64,000 bases of DNA from Sycobia sp. Sy_11 (GCA_018907035.1 JACCIC010000039.1:2601001-2665000), one strand, 5' to 3'. Positions 22,702-35,709 are shown, numbered from the stretch's first letter. Notes: generated from the sequence alone by a model not told the origin. Made by a program: numbers and translations.

Positions 22702-23399
22702 ACACGTTGCAATTCTGAATTCTTCATGTGATACTTTATTAAAATCAATTGTACATCGACCTTGGCCTAGATATTAAGCCGGATATTTATTCGTATTTAT
22801 TCCCGCATTAACTTTGGGAGCAGTTGTATTGCGCAGGATTGGATGAAAAAAAAAATGAAACGAGAAGAACCGCTGACGCAGCTGAATTATTTAAATAACA
22901 GTGTGAGCACGTTGCGATCGCGCACTTACGAGCGGCACGTCCCCGTGAACGGCGGCAGGCTGCGGTCCATGAGTTCCGCGGGTCTCCAATCCGCGGTAGA
23001 CGTGACTCCTCAGGTCATTGTGGACTTGGAGGATCTTCGCCTTCTCGTTTTCGGTCAGGCCCGAGCGGATGACTCTGTTGCAGCGTTCCGATGGCGTGGA
23101 TTCCTGCGCGCGCGCGTACACATAGAGAGGGTTGGTGCAAAGAGAAAAACAAACTTTTATCGTGATGACAATAAGCGCGACTTCTCGTATTTGGGTAAAT
23201 GATTGTTAAATTGCGGCGAACTTACGTTATAAAGGCACATCGTATGCGTGCCAATAGAGCATCGGCTCATTTGGCAATATCTATTGGTATTATTGGCGAC
23301 GACATTGTTAGTAACATTGTTGCTGGAATTTTCCAAAATGTAGGAATGCACGATGGTAAATACCAATGCCAGGAGCGGAAAAATTATTTTTACATCCAT
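21272..23399 (-). CDS. CAP gene D: venom allergen 3 / antigen 5-like secreted protein, 5 exons
   Basis: Coding exons on the minus strand are 23399-23226, 23103-22930, 22424-22343, 21682-21535 and 21458-21272. They total 765 nt, or 254 residues plus stop. Introns are 122, 505, 660 and 76 bp. I chose the start at 23399 (MDVKIIF) because it aligns with B and C; an in-frame ATG three codons upstream (23408, MYAMDVK) is an alternative that would add three residues. All CAP landmarks are present ([45 protein letters not shown]). The protein differs from C mainly in a short patch of exon 4, where C's NEQMTEAM is DEPRTEPI, five replacements in eight codons. Intron 2 carries a (TC)n run of about 68 bp. 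D and C are sister copies that share the intron 3 insertion and the whole 5' flank. Confidence 0.92.
22633..22700. repeat. (TC)n microsatellite in intron 2 of gene D
   Basis: About 68 bp, perfect. The longest of the three homologous intron 2 runs. Confidence 0.9.
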
Positions 23400-23822
23400 G
23401 GCATACAATTTAACGTCAATCCTTCCCTTTAATTCTTGAATAAATAATAATTTTAATTTGTTTAATTTATTATCCTAATTTCATGTTCTAAAATAACTTG
23501 GGAGTATTAATCGTCAATTTTACGCGTGTAAAATCTTAAATTACGTTTGCAGGGTAAATTTGTAATTCGGTGCCGTTCACAACGTTATAGAACGTATATT
23601 ATATTTATCGATACATTTTTACAATACAATTTTTTTTTAATTTTACGATTTATTGTCAACATAATTTCACGTAAATAAAGATTGTTCCGAAAATATAGAT
23701 CCAATTTAAGATTCCGCTTTGTTTATGAAAGTAACTATTGGTAAAGACCATTATCATCTAGATAAAATTGAGTAGAAACATAGAAAAATATCAGTAAAAA
23801 CATAATAAATTATAATACTTAC

Positions 23823-23888
23823 TTAAAAACAGCTCTGGTTTCTCAATTTGACAAGGGTACTGTTCAAAGATATTTTTATATATTTATA
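23823..23888 (-). promoter_or_regulatory. Promoter and noncoding exon 0 of CAP gene D
   Basis: TATAAATA at 23888-23881 on the minus strand, ACAGT with presumed +1 at 23861 (again 27 bp), and a 39-nt noncoding exon ending at the GTAAGTATT donor just below 23823. The base before TATA differs from B and C (ATTATAAATA instead of CTATAAATA). Confidence 0.6.
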
Positions 23889-24807
23889 ATCCAGATGTAT
23901 GCTTAATGAAGCGTATTGAATTATTTATACAGATTAGATAACGTGGAATATTTGTTTTTTTCAAGAACTTATACAGCTGTACGAATTTCGTTGCGTAGAG
24001 CTCCTAAAAAGCGTTAATTTCTTTCAGAAACTACAAAGTCGAATGTGACTTGACATGAAATTTCGGCAATGATGGTTTTTTGGTCACAATAGAATAATTT
24101 TTACGCTTCAGTAATGAAAGACGATTATTTCGGCAGCTGCCTGTCCCTATAATAATCAAAAGTTACTAAAGGTTAGACTGCAAATAATTTTGAGTCGAAT
24201 TTCATTACCATAATATCGCAGTTTTCATTTTTTTTTGTTATTGGTATTTTGTTGCTACGATGCTTATGATCACTTGATACTAGAAATTTTACCCAGCTTA
24301 TACTGGCATTCTTTATAAAGTTGTAGATTTTTACGTTCCTTGGAGCTTCTAAAAAATCGTTACAAGATTAATAAATGGATGAAATATGCAATTAAAAGCT
24401 CATGTATTTCTAATAAACAATTCGAAACCTTTTCTAGACTATGTATAGCTCGGTTAAATTTTCAATTACTTGCGGATCCCTATAGAAGTTTCAAAATGTT
24501 CCAGTATGTTTGAAATTTTAATTTTAAATTGTATGTATGCCAAAACTCGATTTCTTTTACATTTTCATGCAAATTTCGTCTTATCTTTCGACGATCTAAA
24601 AAAAAACATACGATAGAAATATTTGGGTTTTTACATTTTAAAAGTTTCAACGAGATTCCCGATCTCTCCCTCTTGGATACTTATAATTAAATTACCAAAG
24701 TAACGAACATCAAGTACTGAGCATACACTTATATAGCCTGCTCGAAAATGAAAAACAATATTTTCTTCCTCCCCTCCTCTCTCTGTCTCTTTCTGTATAT
24801 ATACATA

Positions 24808-25754
24808 CGAAGGCAGTTCAATAAGTACCCGTGTTAGAAATGAAGACACCATTTTTTCAAAAAATTTTTTTTATTTTTCAACATAGTCCCCTTTTAGAAA
24901 GATAGACTTCTCCCAATGTTCTGGCCATTTTTTAACCCCTCCAAATAAAAGGATTTTTCGAACTCTCCAAAATAAGCCTCTGCTCGGCGATGACTTCCTC
25001 GTTTGAACAAAATTTATGTTCCGCGAGCTATTTCTTCATGTTGGGGAACAAGAAGAAGTTGCAGGGAGCCAGATCGGGTGAAGACGACGGGTGGGGCAGC
25101 AATTGATAACGCAATTGGTGCAGTTTGGTGGCGATAACTCCAGAGGAATGTGCTGGTGCATCATCGTGATGAAACAATACCTTTTTTTAACCAAATGTGG
25201 CTGTGTCTCCTTTAATTTTTTGTCGAAGCAGTCTAATAACTCACTGTAGTATTGTCCGGTGATCGTTCTTCCTTAAGTATTGTCCACTGATCGTTTTTCC
25301 TAAAAAGTCTCATCAGGATGATGCCCTTCGCATCCCAAAAAATCGTCGCCATGACCTTTCCGGTCGATGGGACCATCTTTGTCTGCTATGGAGAAGATTC
25401 ACCGCGAGAAATCCATTATTTGATTGTTCCTCAGTTTCTGATGTGTAATGATGAATCCAGGTTTCATTAACGGTGACAACTCAACGCACAAAGTCCTTCG
25501 GATCTCGTTTAAATTGTTCCAAACACTTCTTCGAAGTTAACAGCCGCTTCCGCTTCTTGTCTACCGTGAGCAATCGCGGCACCCATCGGCCCGATAAGTT
25601 TTTCATAGGCAACTTATCATGTAAAATATTATTATCAATCAGTCTAAAATTTTATTTGGCGTCGTTTGATAGATGGCAGCAGACGATAATAACACCAGTT
25701 TCCCTAAGGAACGTCCTCGGACTTCAAACACGGGTACTTATTGAACCGTCCTCG
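24808..25754 (-). mobile_element. Mariner element, internally deleted, dead transposase (D copy)
   Basis: Both ends carry the terminal inverted repeat (GTTCAATAAGTACCCGTGTT, once on each strand), so the element is whole-ended at about 947 bp. The transposase runs on the minus strand. WVPRLL (about 25583) is followed by VNETWIHHY (about 25470-25446), HHDDAPAHSSGVIATKL (about 25174-25125), LLPHPSSSPDLAPCNFFLFP (about 25100-25042) and EEVIAE (about 24990). The first ~120 residues are missing, and stops and frameshifts interrupt the rest. Two of the three DD34D catalytic aspartates are Asn (VNETW for VDETW; CNFFLF for C/SDYFLF). A fossil. Confidence 0.88.
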
Positions 25755-27122
25755 TCTATAGATAGATAGATAGTTCTCGAATTTGTTTATAAATTCGCCG
25801 TAAATTAATTAATATACTGCGTTTACAACAAATACGCTGCGTGTGCAACAAATGTTTACACAATAGCCACGACTGTTGCCATGACTGTTTGGTTTATTTC
25901 TACATGCAAAAACGAATCCTTAGATGGTGGGTGAGGGGGAGGGGGTTGGCTATATTAATGCAACTATATGCGCATCGACGTGTGCGCACCGTGTCCGGTT
26001 GCGCGATCCGGGTTAGTGCCCAGTTTTGCGCACTTGTGCATCGGCGGATGCCCTACCGCGAACTCACCGTTGACCGGGCCAACGAGGGAATAATCACGCC
26101 CACTATAGGGTGCGCTTATGGGGCTGTGCGTTCGATATGCACACAAGAGTACGTGTGTTGACACATCTAATGTATGGCTCTTACATCAGTGTAATTCCGT
26201 GACGTTTGTCTAGTTCAAGTGTTATGCATAATGAATTAGAATAACAACCGATAAGATGGATTTGCTCTAAATGCGTGAACGAATATATAAACATTCTTTC
26301 CATTAATTCACATGTATGTTTGTATGTATATATGTAACGATATATGTGTATATTTGTGTCTCTCTATTCCTTTGAAATATTCACGGCATGGGATTTTTTT
26401 CTTTCATGATAAATATCGAAAAAAGTAAAAAATGAGTGATGAAACTTTTGAGTTTTGGTAAAATACCAGAAGTACGAGAAACTTGAACGAGGGAAAAGTT
26501 GGCGATGCATGATGTTTGTATTTAGCAGTACGAAAAAGATGTTAAGGAAAGAAAGAGAGTTTCCAAAGAGCGTTCTATACGTATGGTTTTATTCGAAAAT
26601 CATGAGAAAAGCATTGTGCAAAAACTATGTCCCTAGGGGCGACACCCGAGCGAAAAATCTTATCAAAAGTATACGCGAGACTACACCTTTTTTTCGAGGT
26701 TCGAACTTGAGCAAGGATCTATAAATATTTTGTCTCTTACCAGTGTACGTAAAAAAGACGCAATAAGATTAAAAAAAAAAAAAGAAGAAGAGGAAAGAAA
26801 GAAAATAAAGTTACGTAAAAGTTCATTTGACTTTGCCGTATGGTTCTTTGTTCAAGTGGATTTGTTCTTTATCCTTTCTTTTGTTTATCTATGGTTTTTA
26901 TTGGCGAAATGTATTTATATTAGCATTTTACGCCGGAGAAAGTGGCCAATCCATGGGGCACAATGAGTTTTCTACCGATTATCTAATAATTTGAGATTCA
27001 ATAATTAAATTTTGGATTTTAATGTATATATTGGTATAAGTAATATAGAATGTTTGCCATGTGACAAGCCTTAAATATTTTTAAGTTTACTTCGACATTT
27101 TTTTCTATAATTTGCTGATTAA

Positions 27123-27174
<52 letters not shown>

Positions 27175-27560
27175 ACTGTATATATCAATTCTAAAATATA
27201 AATGATCATTTATGGAAACAAAGCTTAGTAAAAAAAGCATTCAAATATACATAGTAGTCTTAAAATTATAAAATACATTCAGTTTTGTACGCTTGCACTT
27301 TTAGCTTGAGCATTTGAAGAAAGAAGAAGAAAATTCTTGCGTAAATATAGTCAATAACAAAATCTGCACACTGACCGCAAATGATAACGTTTTGCAAATT
27401 CCGTTTCTAAAAATATATTCCAGCGTTGGGAGGCTAAAAGAAAGTTTCCATATTCATAGCTGCTTAAATGCTATACTTGTGTACACGCGCATAGATATAC
27501 GAAGCGTCACCGATGCAAATCTGCACGTCGTCCATGAACGCTATGTATATATATAATATA
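25755..27560. other. DNA between the mariner and S2, no recognised gene
   Basis: Contains a short (GATA)n at 25757-25772, a mixed-composition stretch with many GTGCGCA-like words at 25960-26160, a purine-rich run at 26770-26815 and a (TA)n run at 27126-27172. The 89-codon frame at 26455-26724 and the 80-codon frame at 27314-27556 match nothing I know. Confidence 0.35.
27126..27172. repeat. (TA)n microsatellite
   Basis: About 47 bp, perfect. Confidence 0.9.
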
Positions 27561-29665
27561 TGTAAACTTGCCACCACACATGTATAGGACTATAACGCGC
27601 CTTACTCGTGTCCGGGAGGAACGAAAACATTGCGCCCGAACTAAAAGAAAAAAAAACCTACCCGGCGCACCCTTTCGCGTGCCTCTTGATTAGCAGCCGC
27701 CGGTGCGCCTCCTTCCCCTCTCCCTGTCGTTCTATCGTCTCTTATCGCAAGCTTCCTTCCTGCGCCCAAAGTTACTTCTCTTCCGGTTCCCGCTTCCGCG
27801 ACTGCCCCGATCTTTGGCAACGGATGGACTGAGCGAGAGAAGGGCGAGAGGTGGGGGCTCGATTATGTTTTCGCACGTTCTTATAACTGGTGGGGCTAGA
27901 AGAAGGGGGGAGTTGGAAGCGGAATCCCCCCTCCCCCTTCTAACGGAAACTCGACTCCGCGATATGAGGAGGGGGTAGTGGAAATTTCACAGTGACACTT
28001 TCGACTTTCAAAATATAATGGCACTGAAATTTCCGCTGATCATAACCGGCCGCGATCTTATTGAATTTGGCCTTAAACACGAAATGTTGGTTGGTATAAA
28101 ACATGGAAGAACACCTTCGGGACAACATAACTCCCAACTGTCGAATGAACGGAATGGCAGCTTAAATATGATAATTTGCTCTACTAGCGGCGAGTAACAG
28201 AACTAATAATAAATATGGCGTCCATGAGTATGCGATAACTACCCGAAGGTATAGATTACATTCGTGAAGTTCGAAGTTCTTTAAGAATTTGTTTTACGAA
28301 ATAAGTAAAGTTTATCGGAATCAATAAAAATAATGCATAACAATTCTTATAATAGAGTAAAAAGTACAAAAGATGTATGGTCGATTTTTCTTGATATTAT
28401 TGAAAGGGTGATGGAGATGGCTGTAAAGAAGTTCACTTTTAGAAGAAGTCTAAGAAAAAATTCCAACATTCAATTTTTTTTTATAATATTGAAAGGATGA
28501 ACAATGAAAAAGAACGGACTGAAAGAATAAAAATTTAATAGAATAAGAAAACATTTACCGCTGACATGACAATTAATGTTTTATTACATTACGTGTTTAA
28601 TTAAACTGTAAACAAAACAATTACATCACTTTTATTTTTTTTGGGATTGTAGAATCTAGTACCACATTAATTTATAAATAATGAATATTGTATGCATAAT
28701 CACCTAATTTTTTGGCACCGTCGTACACACGCTGGGTGTTATTCTTCCCAATAGTACAGAGGTTAATCTTATTGTTACTTATCTCGCAAAGCCTGTTATT
28801 TGTGCTCTACCAGGTACATTTTCGATACTGAGATAAATATTCGTGGTCAACATTAAATTTCACCGTCGCAGCACACCTGGCTATTATAATACAGCGACAT
28901 TTATATGTAAAGCAAATTATAGTAAATTCAGACAGCGCAACGGGGACAAAAAGTATGGGATCTGAACTGGAAGAGAGGCAAAAACCATCGCGGTCGTGAT
29001 AAATAGAGAAGCTGGGAAACTGCAAAGAGACGAAACATATTAATTCTCTAAACGCTTTATTTCACTAACAGATCGCAATTTGACAAAACTTTTCGTTTCA
29101 GTAATACTAATAAAAACTATTTTTATATTTGCGATCTATTAATATTGTTGGACTCGATCTAACAAGAATGGAAGTTGCATCGTGTTCTTTATACAGTTTT
29201 TGAAATCTGTTTCAACTAGACATAATTTTGAATGTTAATAATATACTTAAATATCCATATATTAAAAACTAATTATATAAATAAATGCATTATAATCGAC
29301 AAAATCCTGTGTATTGGCTACAAAATCTCAGACATGCCCAGTTATATACTTCATTTCCTTAGCTTTGTTTACATCTACTTGGACCACAGTTGTCCATTTG
29401 CATTCTGAATTGAAATGCACTGCTGTGATTGTCTGTTCCGCGCTCGGACGTAACTTTTTTTTCACAAGCGCACTTTTATGCGGTTGTGCGACATTCGTAA
29501 ATAAGTATCCCAATAATAAGACCAAACGGCTCTGCCCGACTTCAATAGCAACAGAGAATTTGCCAAAAGTCGACGATTAAAAAACAATTATAAGGTTTTT
29601 TTTAGTCTTGGGAAAAGTGCCGTATTATGAAGAACGGAATCATCTTGATAAATATGGTATTTGAA
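27560..29665. repeat. Duplicated block S2a (matches 10735-12610)
   Basis: Same order and orientation as S1a, with an extra GC-richer piece at about 27650-27955 (contains CCCCTCCCCCTTC and pyrimidine-rich runs). No intact coding frame. Confidence 0.75.
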
Positions 29666-29758
29666 AACATTCTAGTTCTTAAAGTGTCTCGATATGATCT
29701 TTTTTAGTTTGCCTTGGGACCATTTGTCTATTATAGGGGAAAAGTTGTTCCACTTTAT

Positions 29759-29761
<3 letters not shown>

Positions 29762-29803
<42 letters not shown>
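29762..29803. repeat. (TA)n microsatellite
   Basis: About 42 bp, perfect. Confidence 0.9.
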
Positions 29804-29808
<5 letters not shown>

Positions 29809-29953
29809 ACTTACGGTCTACACAAAGTAGGCAAATAGAAGTTTGCATAAGCCCAGAGGACACACTGACGAAGTGCCGAAAATCCCTCTGGAGGATTTGT
29901 GGCGATGACGGGCCTAAGAGAGAGGCAGAAAGGGAGAGTTCGCGATTCCGTAG

Positions 29954-29954
<1 letters not shown>

Positions 29955-30003
<49 letters not shown>
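29955..30003. repeat. (TA)n microsatellite
   Basis: About 49 bp, perfect, only about 150 bp from the previous one. Confidence 0.9.
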
Positions 30004-30006
<3 letters not shown>

Positions 30007-30130
30007 TTGGTGTGCTTAAACTTGCCACTTAGGTAACGTTACTTTTCCACCCGGAGCTTCCCTCGTCTACTCATTAAATTCTAAACCTTTCGTTTTTAAC
30101 CTTCATTTATTCACCAGATTCAAGTCTCTC

Positions 30131-30132
<2 letters not shown>

Positions 30133-30192
<60 letters not shown>
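30133..30192. repeat. (TC)n microsatellite
   Basis: About 60 bp, perfect, preceded by a shorter interrupted run. Confidence 0.9.
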
Positions 30193-30195
<3 letters not shown>

Positions 30196-31586
30196 CTATC
30201 TCTCGACGACTTTTTATTTTTCCAGCCGAGTAGGAGAGTCGAGTGGCTCAAAGGATAGAAGAGAGCCGTGCCGCCTCACCGGTACTTAGAGTGTTAGGAA
30301 AATGAGAAAATCCGAGGAAAAGTGGCCCTAGTGAAGGGAGGAAAAGAAATGGAGGCAGAGAGACAGAGAGGGGGTTGAGAGCGAAAGGGAGTACACGATA
30401 GTGGATTTCGTTCCTTCGAAATTCACAAAAGAAGAAAAGACTCGCCGAGCTTACGGGAAATTAAAGCGGCGCACGACTTCTTCGCTCGGTGATTGAGCCG
30501 ATCGTGGCAGTTCACGGCAATTGTCTGTGTATTATTAAAATGGTTATTTTACAGTCGGAGAAGGGTAGATGCTATATATGTTAAATTTTTGAAAAGACAA
30601 TCGACTCGAGTAGTAAAAGAATTTTTAAATGCACCGGGTTCTTAAGGGATGAAATTCATTAGCTATTGCTCGATGAAGATCGGAGAGCTGCCATTGTTTT
30701 GCATTTTTTCAATAATTAGAACAATAAATATATAGGATACTTGAATAACTTAGCTTTATACTTCTGTTTTTTATTATAAGAGAAAGAAAACGATGAATTT
30801 TTAAATTTAGGATAAATAGAAATGGTCTGACAATTCATTTTGAATCGACGGAAAATGACATAATAATTTTCATAACGACAACTTTAACTTTTTCTTACAT
30901 CAAAAGAATATTTCATAATAATGATTGATCTTTTGTTCATTCTCTATTATTAGTAGTTTTTTCCCTTTTTTCGTGCCTTAAATGCACGTCTCGATGCAAA
31001 GTTCGTTCATTCGTTTTTATTTTCCGCTGTTGCATTAGTGTATGCCATGTGCATTTGAAGTTTTTTTTTTTGTTTTTCAAATGGCGGCCGTCGCTTGCTT
31101 TTACTACAAATCAATAGCAGGCTGAGCTCAGGAATTATTTGTCTAGTACAATAAATATATGACTAATATTTCGTAATATTAAAACAGCACTCGAATGAAT
31201 TCGTGATGAAACGTGTTCAAATGCTGTACTTAGATAAATTCGATTTTGAAATATATATATACACATACACATATCGATCTCAACGAATCGGAGACAATAC
31301 CATATTTATCTGACAGGAGACGATGGGGAATTAATTTACTTTCGAACGTGAAACGTTAATCTCACGAGTTCCTCTGTAAACCCCCCTTCACCCCTCTTTT
31401 GAATGGGAAACGATTTTCCGCAATAAAGCTCGACGTCGCAGTCCGAATTTCTCGACCAGCCGGAAGTTCCGGGAGCCCGAGGAAGGTCGCTCAACCTTCG
31501 GCCGCCGCGTCCATCGCTTCTTCTTTCGCGATTCACGCGCATTTATCCGAAGCCGGTATACGAGCTATTCCGAGAGAGACAGAGAG

Positions 31587-31692
<106 letters not shown>

Positions 31693-31954
31693 CGCGCGTG
31701 TGTGTGTCCCTGGGAAGGGATTTTTTCCGAGACAAAATGTCCGAATTCCAAGTCACGGGCACGAATCGCTGCTTTTAAGAGAGCTCTTAACCTTTTAAGC
31801 ACTCTTTTGACAAATGATTTTTCCACTATTATATATGGAACAAGATCGAATGGAGTTCTGATCGAGAATTTTCACATTGAAACGTTTCCAACAAATTACT
31901 TTTTTTACAAACAGATTTTTTCACGTATTTATATTTATATATTTCTCTTGTCTG

Positions 31955-32112
31955 ATGACAGTCAGACTGTCCTTGTTTAAAGTCACCCCCTTAGACTAAT
32001 CTGAAATAAACATATATTATCTGAAAAAATTCTTTATTAGTGAAGTGCAATCTATTTTCATTTCAGATTAGTCTAAGGGCGTAATTTTAAACAAGGACAG
32101 TCTGACTATCAT
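31955..32112. mobile_element. Foldback MITE with terminal inverted repeats of about 53 bp
   Basis: The left end reads ATGACAGTCAGACTGTCCTT and runs on to TTAGACTAATCTGAAAT. The right end, reverse-complemented, reads ATGATAGTCAGACTGTCCTT and ends the same way, with only about four mismatches over 53 bp. About 52 bp of unrelated AT-rich DNA separate the arms. The homologous S1b site (about 13780) lacks it. Nonautonomous; the parent family is unknown. Confidence 0.8.
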
Positions 32113-32210
32113 TATAATTTTCAATTAATTATATATTGATATTATTATGTATTAATTTTAATTTATTTAATTGGAATGTAAGATAGAATGTAAAATAGAA
32201 ATATTTATTA

Positions 32211-32213
<3 letters not shown>

Positions 32214-32262
<49 letters not shown>
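32214..32262. repeat. (TA)n microsatellite
   Basis: About 49 bp. The homologous site in S1b (about 13815-13823) has only about 9 bp. Confidence 0.9.
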
Positions 32263-32264
<2 letters not shown>

Positions 32265-33256
32265 TTACTCTTAGAAATGTCGCTTCGTCCATTTTTGTTT
32301 TGTTTTTTTATCATTTTTCATAATATTTTTATTAAAATTCCTTTTTTAGGTGATATCGTTGTTGTAAAAAAATCTTTAAAATTTCCTAAAATATAAATCT
32401 AAATGGAACAATTAAAATATTAAGGAGCACATTTTTCTAGAGATGTAATTAATCTAAATAAAGAAATAAAAATTATTTGATAAACGTATGCTAATGTAAA
32501 TATTAAATTCAACTTCAAATGAATTATGAAACGCTACTTCTTACAAGAATGCTAATAACTTGTGAATAATTAAAAAAATATTTAATTTTTATTGAATATA
32601 TTTGCAGTCGATATTATATCATCTAAAACGGCATACGATTGTATAGGTATGAGATTTTCGAAACTGAAAAAAATTTCAAACTTTCACAAATGCGAAGTAA
32701 TTACAATAAAAGCACACTAATACGTACCTTTACACTTCCGTAACAATGAAAAAAAAGCAATCAAAATCAACTTTTATTCACAAACTACAACGGACGTAAT
32801 TCTATACTCGCAGTGTCTATATGCTGAGCTATAAAACTTATTTTTCGACCATTCTATATAGCTTCAAAGTTGGGGGGGTGGGGTAGGAAACTTAATTAAC
32901 TTCGAAGTTGGACAATAAAATAAACCGTTTTCGAAAATTTTCCATTGAGCTCTATTACATCGATAAATTTATTCTGTCACCAACGAAATCTCGGCCGAAC
33001 ATTATGAGAATGCTGAAACGAAGATTCTAAAGCAATTTCATTTTTCCCCCTCCTTTTATCCCGTCAATTATATTTGTTTCTCGCGAAAATTACGCTTTGC
33101 TTATCTCGATAACTGACTCTCCGTTCTTTTGTCACTCGTAAAATTGTAAATGAACTTTTATGCTCATCTGCTTATCTAAATCTAGGACTTAATTTCGATT
33201 TCAGAATTGAAAAAATCTATTAAAATAACGGATTTTCGTCTACGATGGATATGCAG

Positions 33257-33259
<3 letters not shown>

Positions 33260-33314
<55 letters not shown>

Positions 33315-33315
33315 C

Positions 33316-33330
<15 letters not shown>
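33260..33330. repeat. (AC)n microsatellite
   Basis: About 70 bp with one interruption (ACAACAC). Confidence 0.9.
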
Positions 33331-33346
<16 letters not shown>

Positions 33347-33585
33347 GGTATTCCTAGACAACGACTATAATTTTTTATATCTTCCCATTGTAGCTCCGTA
33401 GTATAGATCGGAATTAAGATACCCTGAAGTTTTTCGAACAATAAACTATCTTATATGTCAGAATTCATTTAAAAGACAAAAAAAAACTGTACACATAGTT
33501 GTGGTTTGTCGTGGATGTATCGATCGGATATGTCCGTATGATTATTATATAAAGGTGCGAAAATGACGGATGTACTTTATATTTC

Positions 33586-33589
<4 letters not shown>

Positions 33590-33639
<50 letters not shown>
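33590..33639. repeat. (TA)n microsatellite at the right edge of S2b
   Basis: About 50 bp. Homology to the S family ends here; the Penelope scrap that follows in the other copies is missing. Confidence 0.9.
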
Positions 33640-33643
<4 letters not shown>

Positions 33644-34269
33644 CATAGATATATGAGTATATATTACACTTGGCTCTCGTAAAAGATTTCCTCTCTCTTT
33701 TTTTTATAGTATATTCTCCACGAAGGAGCCATTGTATATTCTAAGTGATCATGAACGTGTATATATGAAAAAACAGTTCATCGCTTTAATTTTTTATCTA
33801 TAATCGACATCGAAAATTGAAAAACAAAATATCGAAAACAGATCTATTCACGATTCCAACGTCGTGACACCGCTTCTCTGTAGAAAACAATAATTTGTCA
33901 GTTTATATACTTCTAGGGGGCAATATTCACGTTTTCTTTCAATCCCTACCGGCCTTGTTTCTCTTTCTATAGTTTTCTACCACGGCGGTGGGTGGGGGGT
34001 GAGGGGATTCTAGCTGCCGTCCCGCGACAGTAATTGAGGTGCGGAGTGCGCTTTGTTGACCGTGCGCGCGCGCGCGCACCTCCCTAAAATTAGACGCATT
34101 CGGGGATACGCCCGAGCCCCGGAGGCATATAAAAATATATATATATATATGCATATGCGGTGCGACCGCGCGCGTGCACTCGTGCAGGAAACGGGACAGA
34201 TGCCCGATACTGGATATTGGCGTGCTGTTTATTGCTTTCTCCATCCCTTCTTCCTCTCGCTCTCTCACC

Positions 34270-34270
<1 letters not shown>

Positions 34271-34312
<42 letters not shown>
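34271..34312. repeat. (TC)n microsatellite
   Basis: About 42 bp, followed by a C-rich run. Confidence 0.9.
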
Positions 34313-34315
<3 letters not shown>

Positions 34316-35657
34316 CCCCCTCCTTCTCTCATAACTGGGCGCCGCCACCATGGAAACGTGAATTTGCGAATCGGGCATTATTGGATCGAAATTCACCGCG
34401 TAAAAACCAATCGGGCCATCGGGATGAATATGCGCAAGAGGCAAGTGCACGGAATACGAAGGCGATTCTAATTGTATTAAAAATCATTTCTGCATTTTTG
34501 TTTAATCCAGTTGGTAACGATATCACAGCGACGATTGACGCGTTCGAGAAGAAGGCCATCGCGTGACTCTCTCTTAGCTCGCTCTTCGATATATACCGGC
34601 AGAGCATTAAGAACGGCGGTCGCCTCGTTTTTGAAATTAACGCTCGCCGGGCGTCGTCATTTCACGGCCAAACGAGGCTCTTCCAACAAGCAGACAACAA
34701 GCGACACGGATGTATGATAGAAAAAAGTAAAGAGAGAGAATAAATCGATCGCGAGCTTCGAACGGCGATAGACGTCGGGGTATTATCGCACGACAATAAT
34801 CCAATAATCGTCCACGGATCATGCGCAACGATATCATGGACGAATTCGACGAGTCGACGAATAGATCAGATTGGATTTTATGGCCTTGACATTGTACAAA
34901 CGAATCCGCGAATCGCGCTTGATTTTTCTCATCTCGCTTGCGTCTAAACGAGTCTTTGTTCCCTTTCTACCCCCTCAATCTCGCCCGGCCCCGCTTCTTC
35001 TGTTCGGCGACTTTTGCGCTCGATGATTTCGGAAACGTTCCGCGAAGCACCGCACTTTTCGTCGTCCCAGTCGTACAAGATCTAACGCGGGATATTTAAT
35101 CATTTTTTTTTTTTTTTTTTAACTTTGTTCTGTTTTGTCGGCCTCTTTAACGATGTCTCCTTGAACGTTAAATTGCTGGGGGGTTTTTCTTTTTTTTCTT
35201 TTCTCATCTGGACGCTGTTTTCGAGCGCTCGGCACAAATCGAGCGGGGAAAATGAATGCCGACGTTCACGCTTATCCTCCGCCCGAGTATTCTATTCCTC
35301 TTGAATACGTCCGAATCACTGGTGAACGCGCGGCGCGGGGGGGGGGGGCAAAATCTGCTTCATCCAACGAGTTTCGGGGATAGTTTCTATTTTTACTATT
35401 TGATTGAGATTCGCCATTTGTTCAGCCCTGATTTTTCTACCGACGTGCAGCAAAAGCAAAAGCGTCACATTCAGCGGGTTATTTAAGTCACTTCTAATAC
35501 GTCAGAATGTGATGAAAATTGCAGAGGACGGCGACGTCGTACGGAGAATGTAACGATGAAAATTCGTAAAAGCTGGCCCCACCGATAAGAAAGAAATTTA
35601 AAAAAGTCCTCGAAGTTTTTAAATTTCGTGCAGTAATGGACTTATTGCAGCGAACTT

Positions 35658-35660
<3 letters not shown>

Positions 35661-35704
<44 letters not shown>
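35661..35704. repeat. (TC)n microsatellite
   Basis: About 44 bp, perfect. Confidence 0.9.

Positions 35705-35709
<5 letters not shown>

Noticed and set aside
31078..31089. CAAATGGCGGCC, with similar words at 50440 and 50757, as a Polycomb/Pho site cluster
   Set aside because: The ATGGCGG core is expected several times by chance in 64 kb on two strands, and the sites are 19 kb apart.
34341..34353. Perfect vertebrate-type Kozak word GCCGCCACCATGG
   Set aside because: It opens a frame of only three codons (ATG GAA ACG TGA), and the insect start context differs. Chance in a GC-rich spot.
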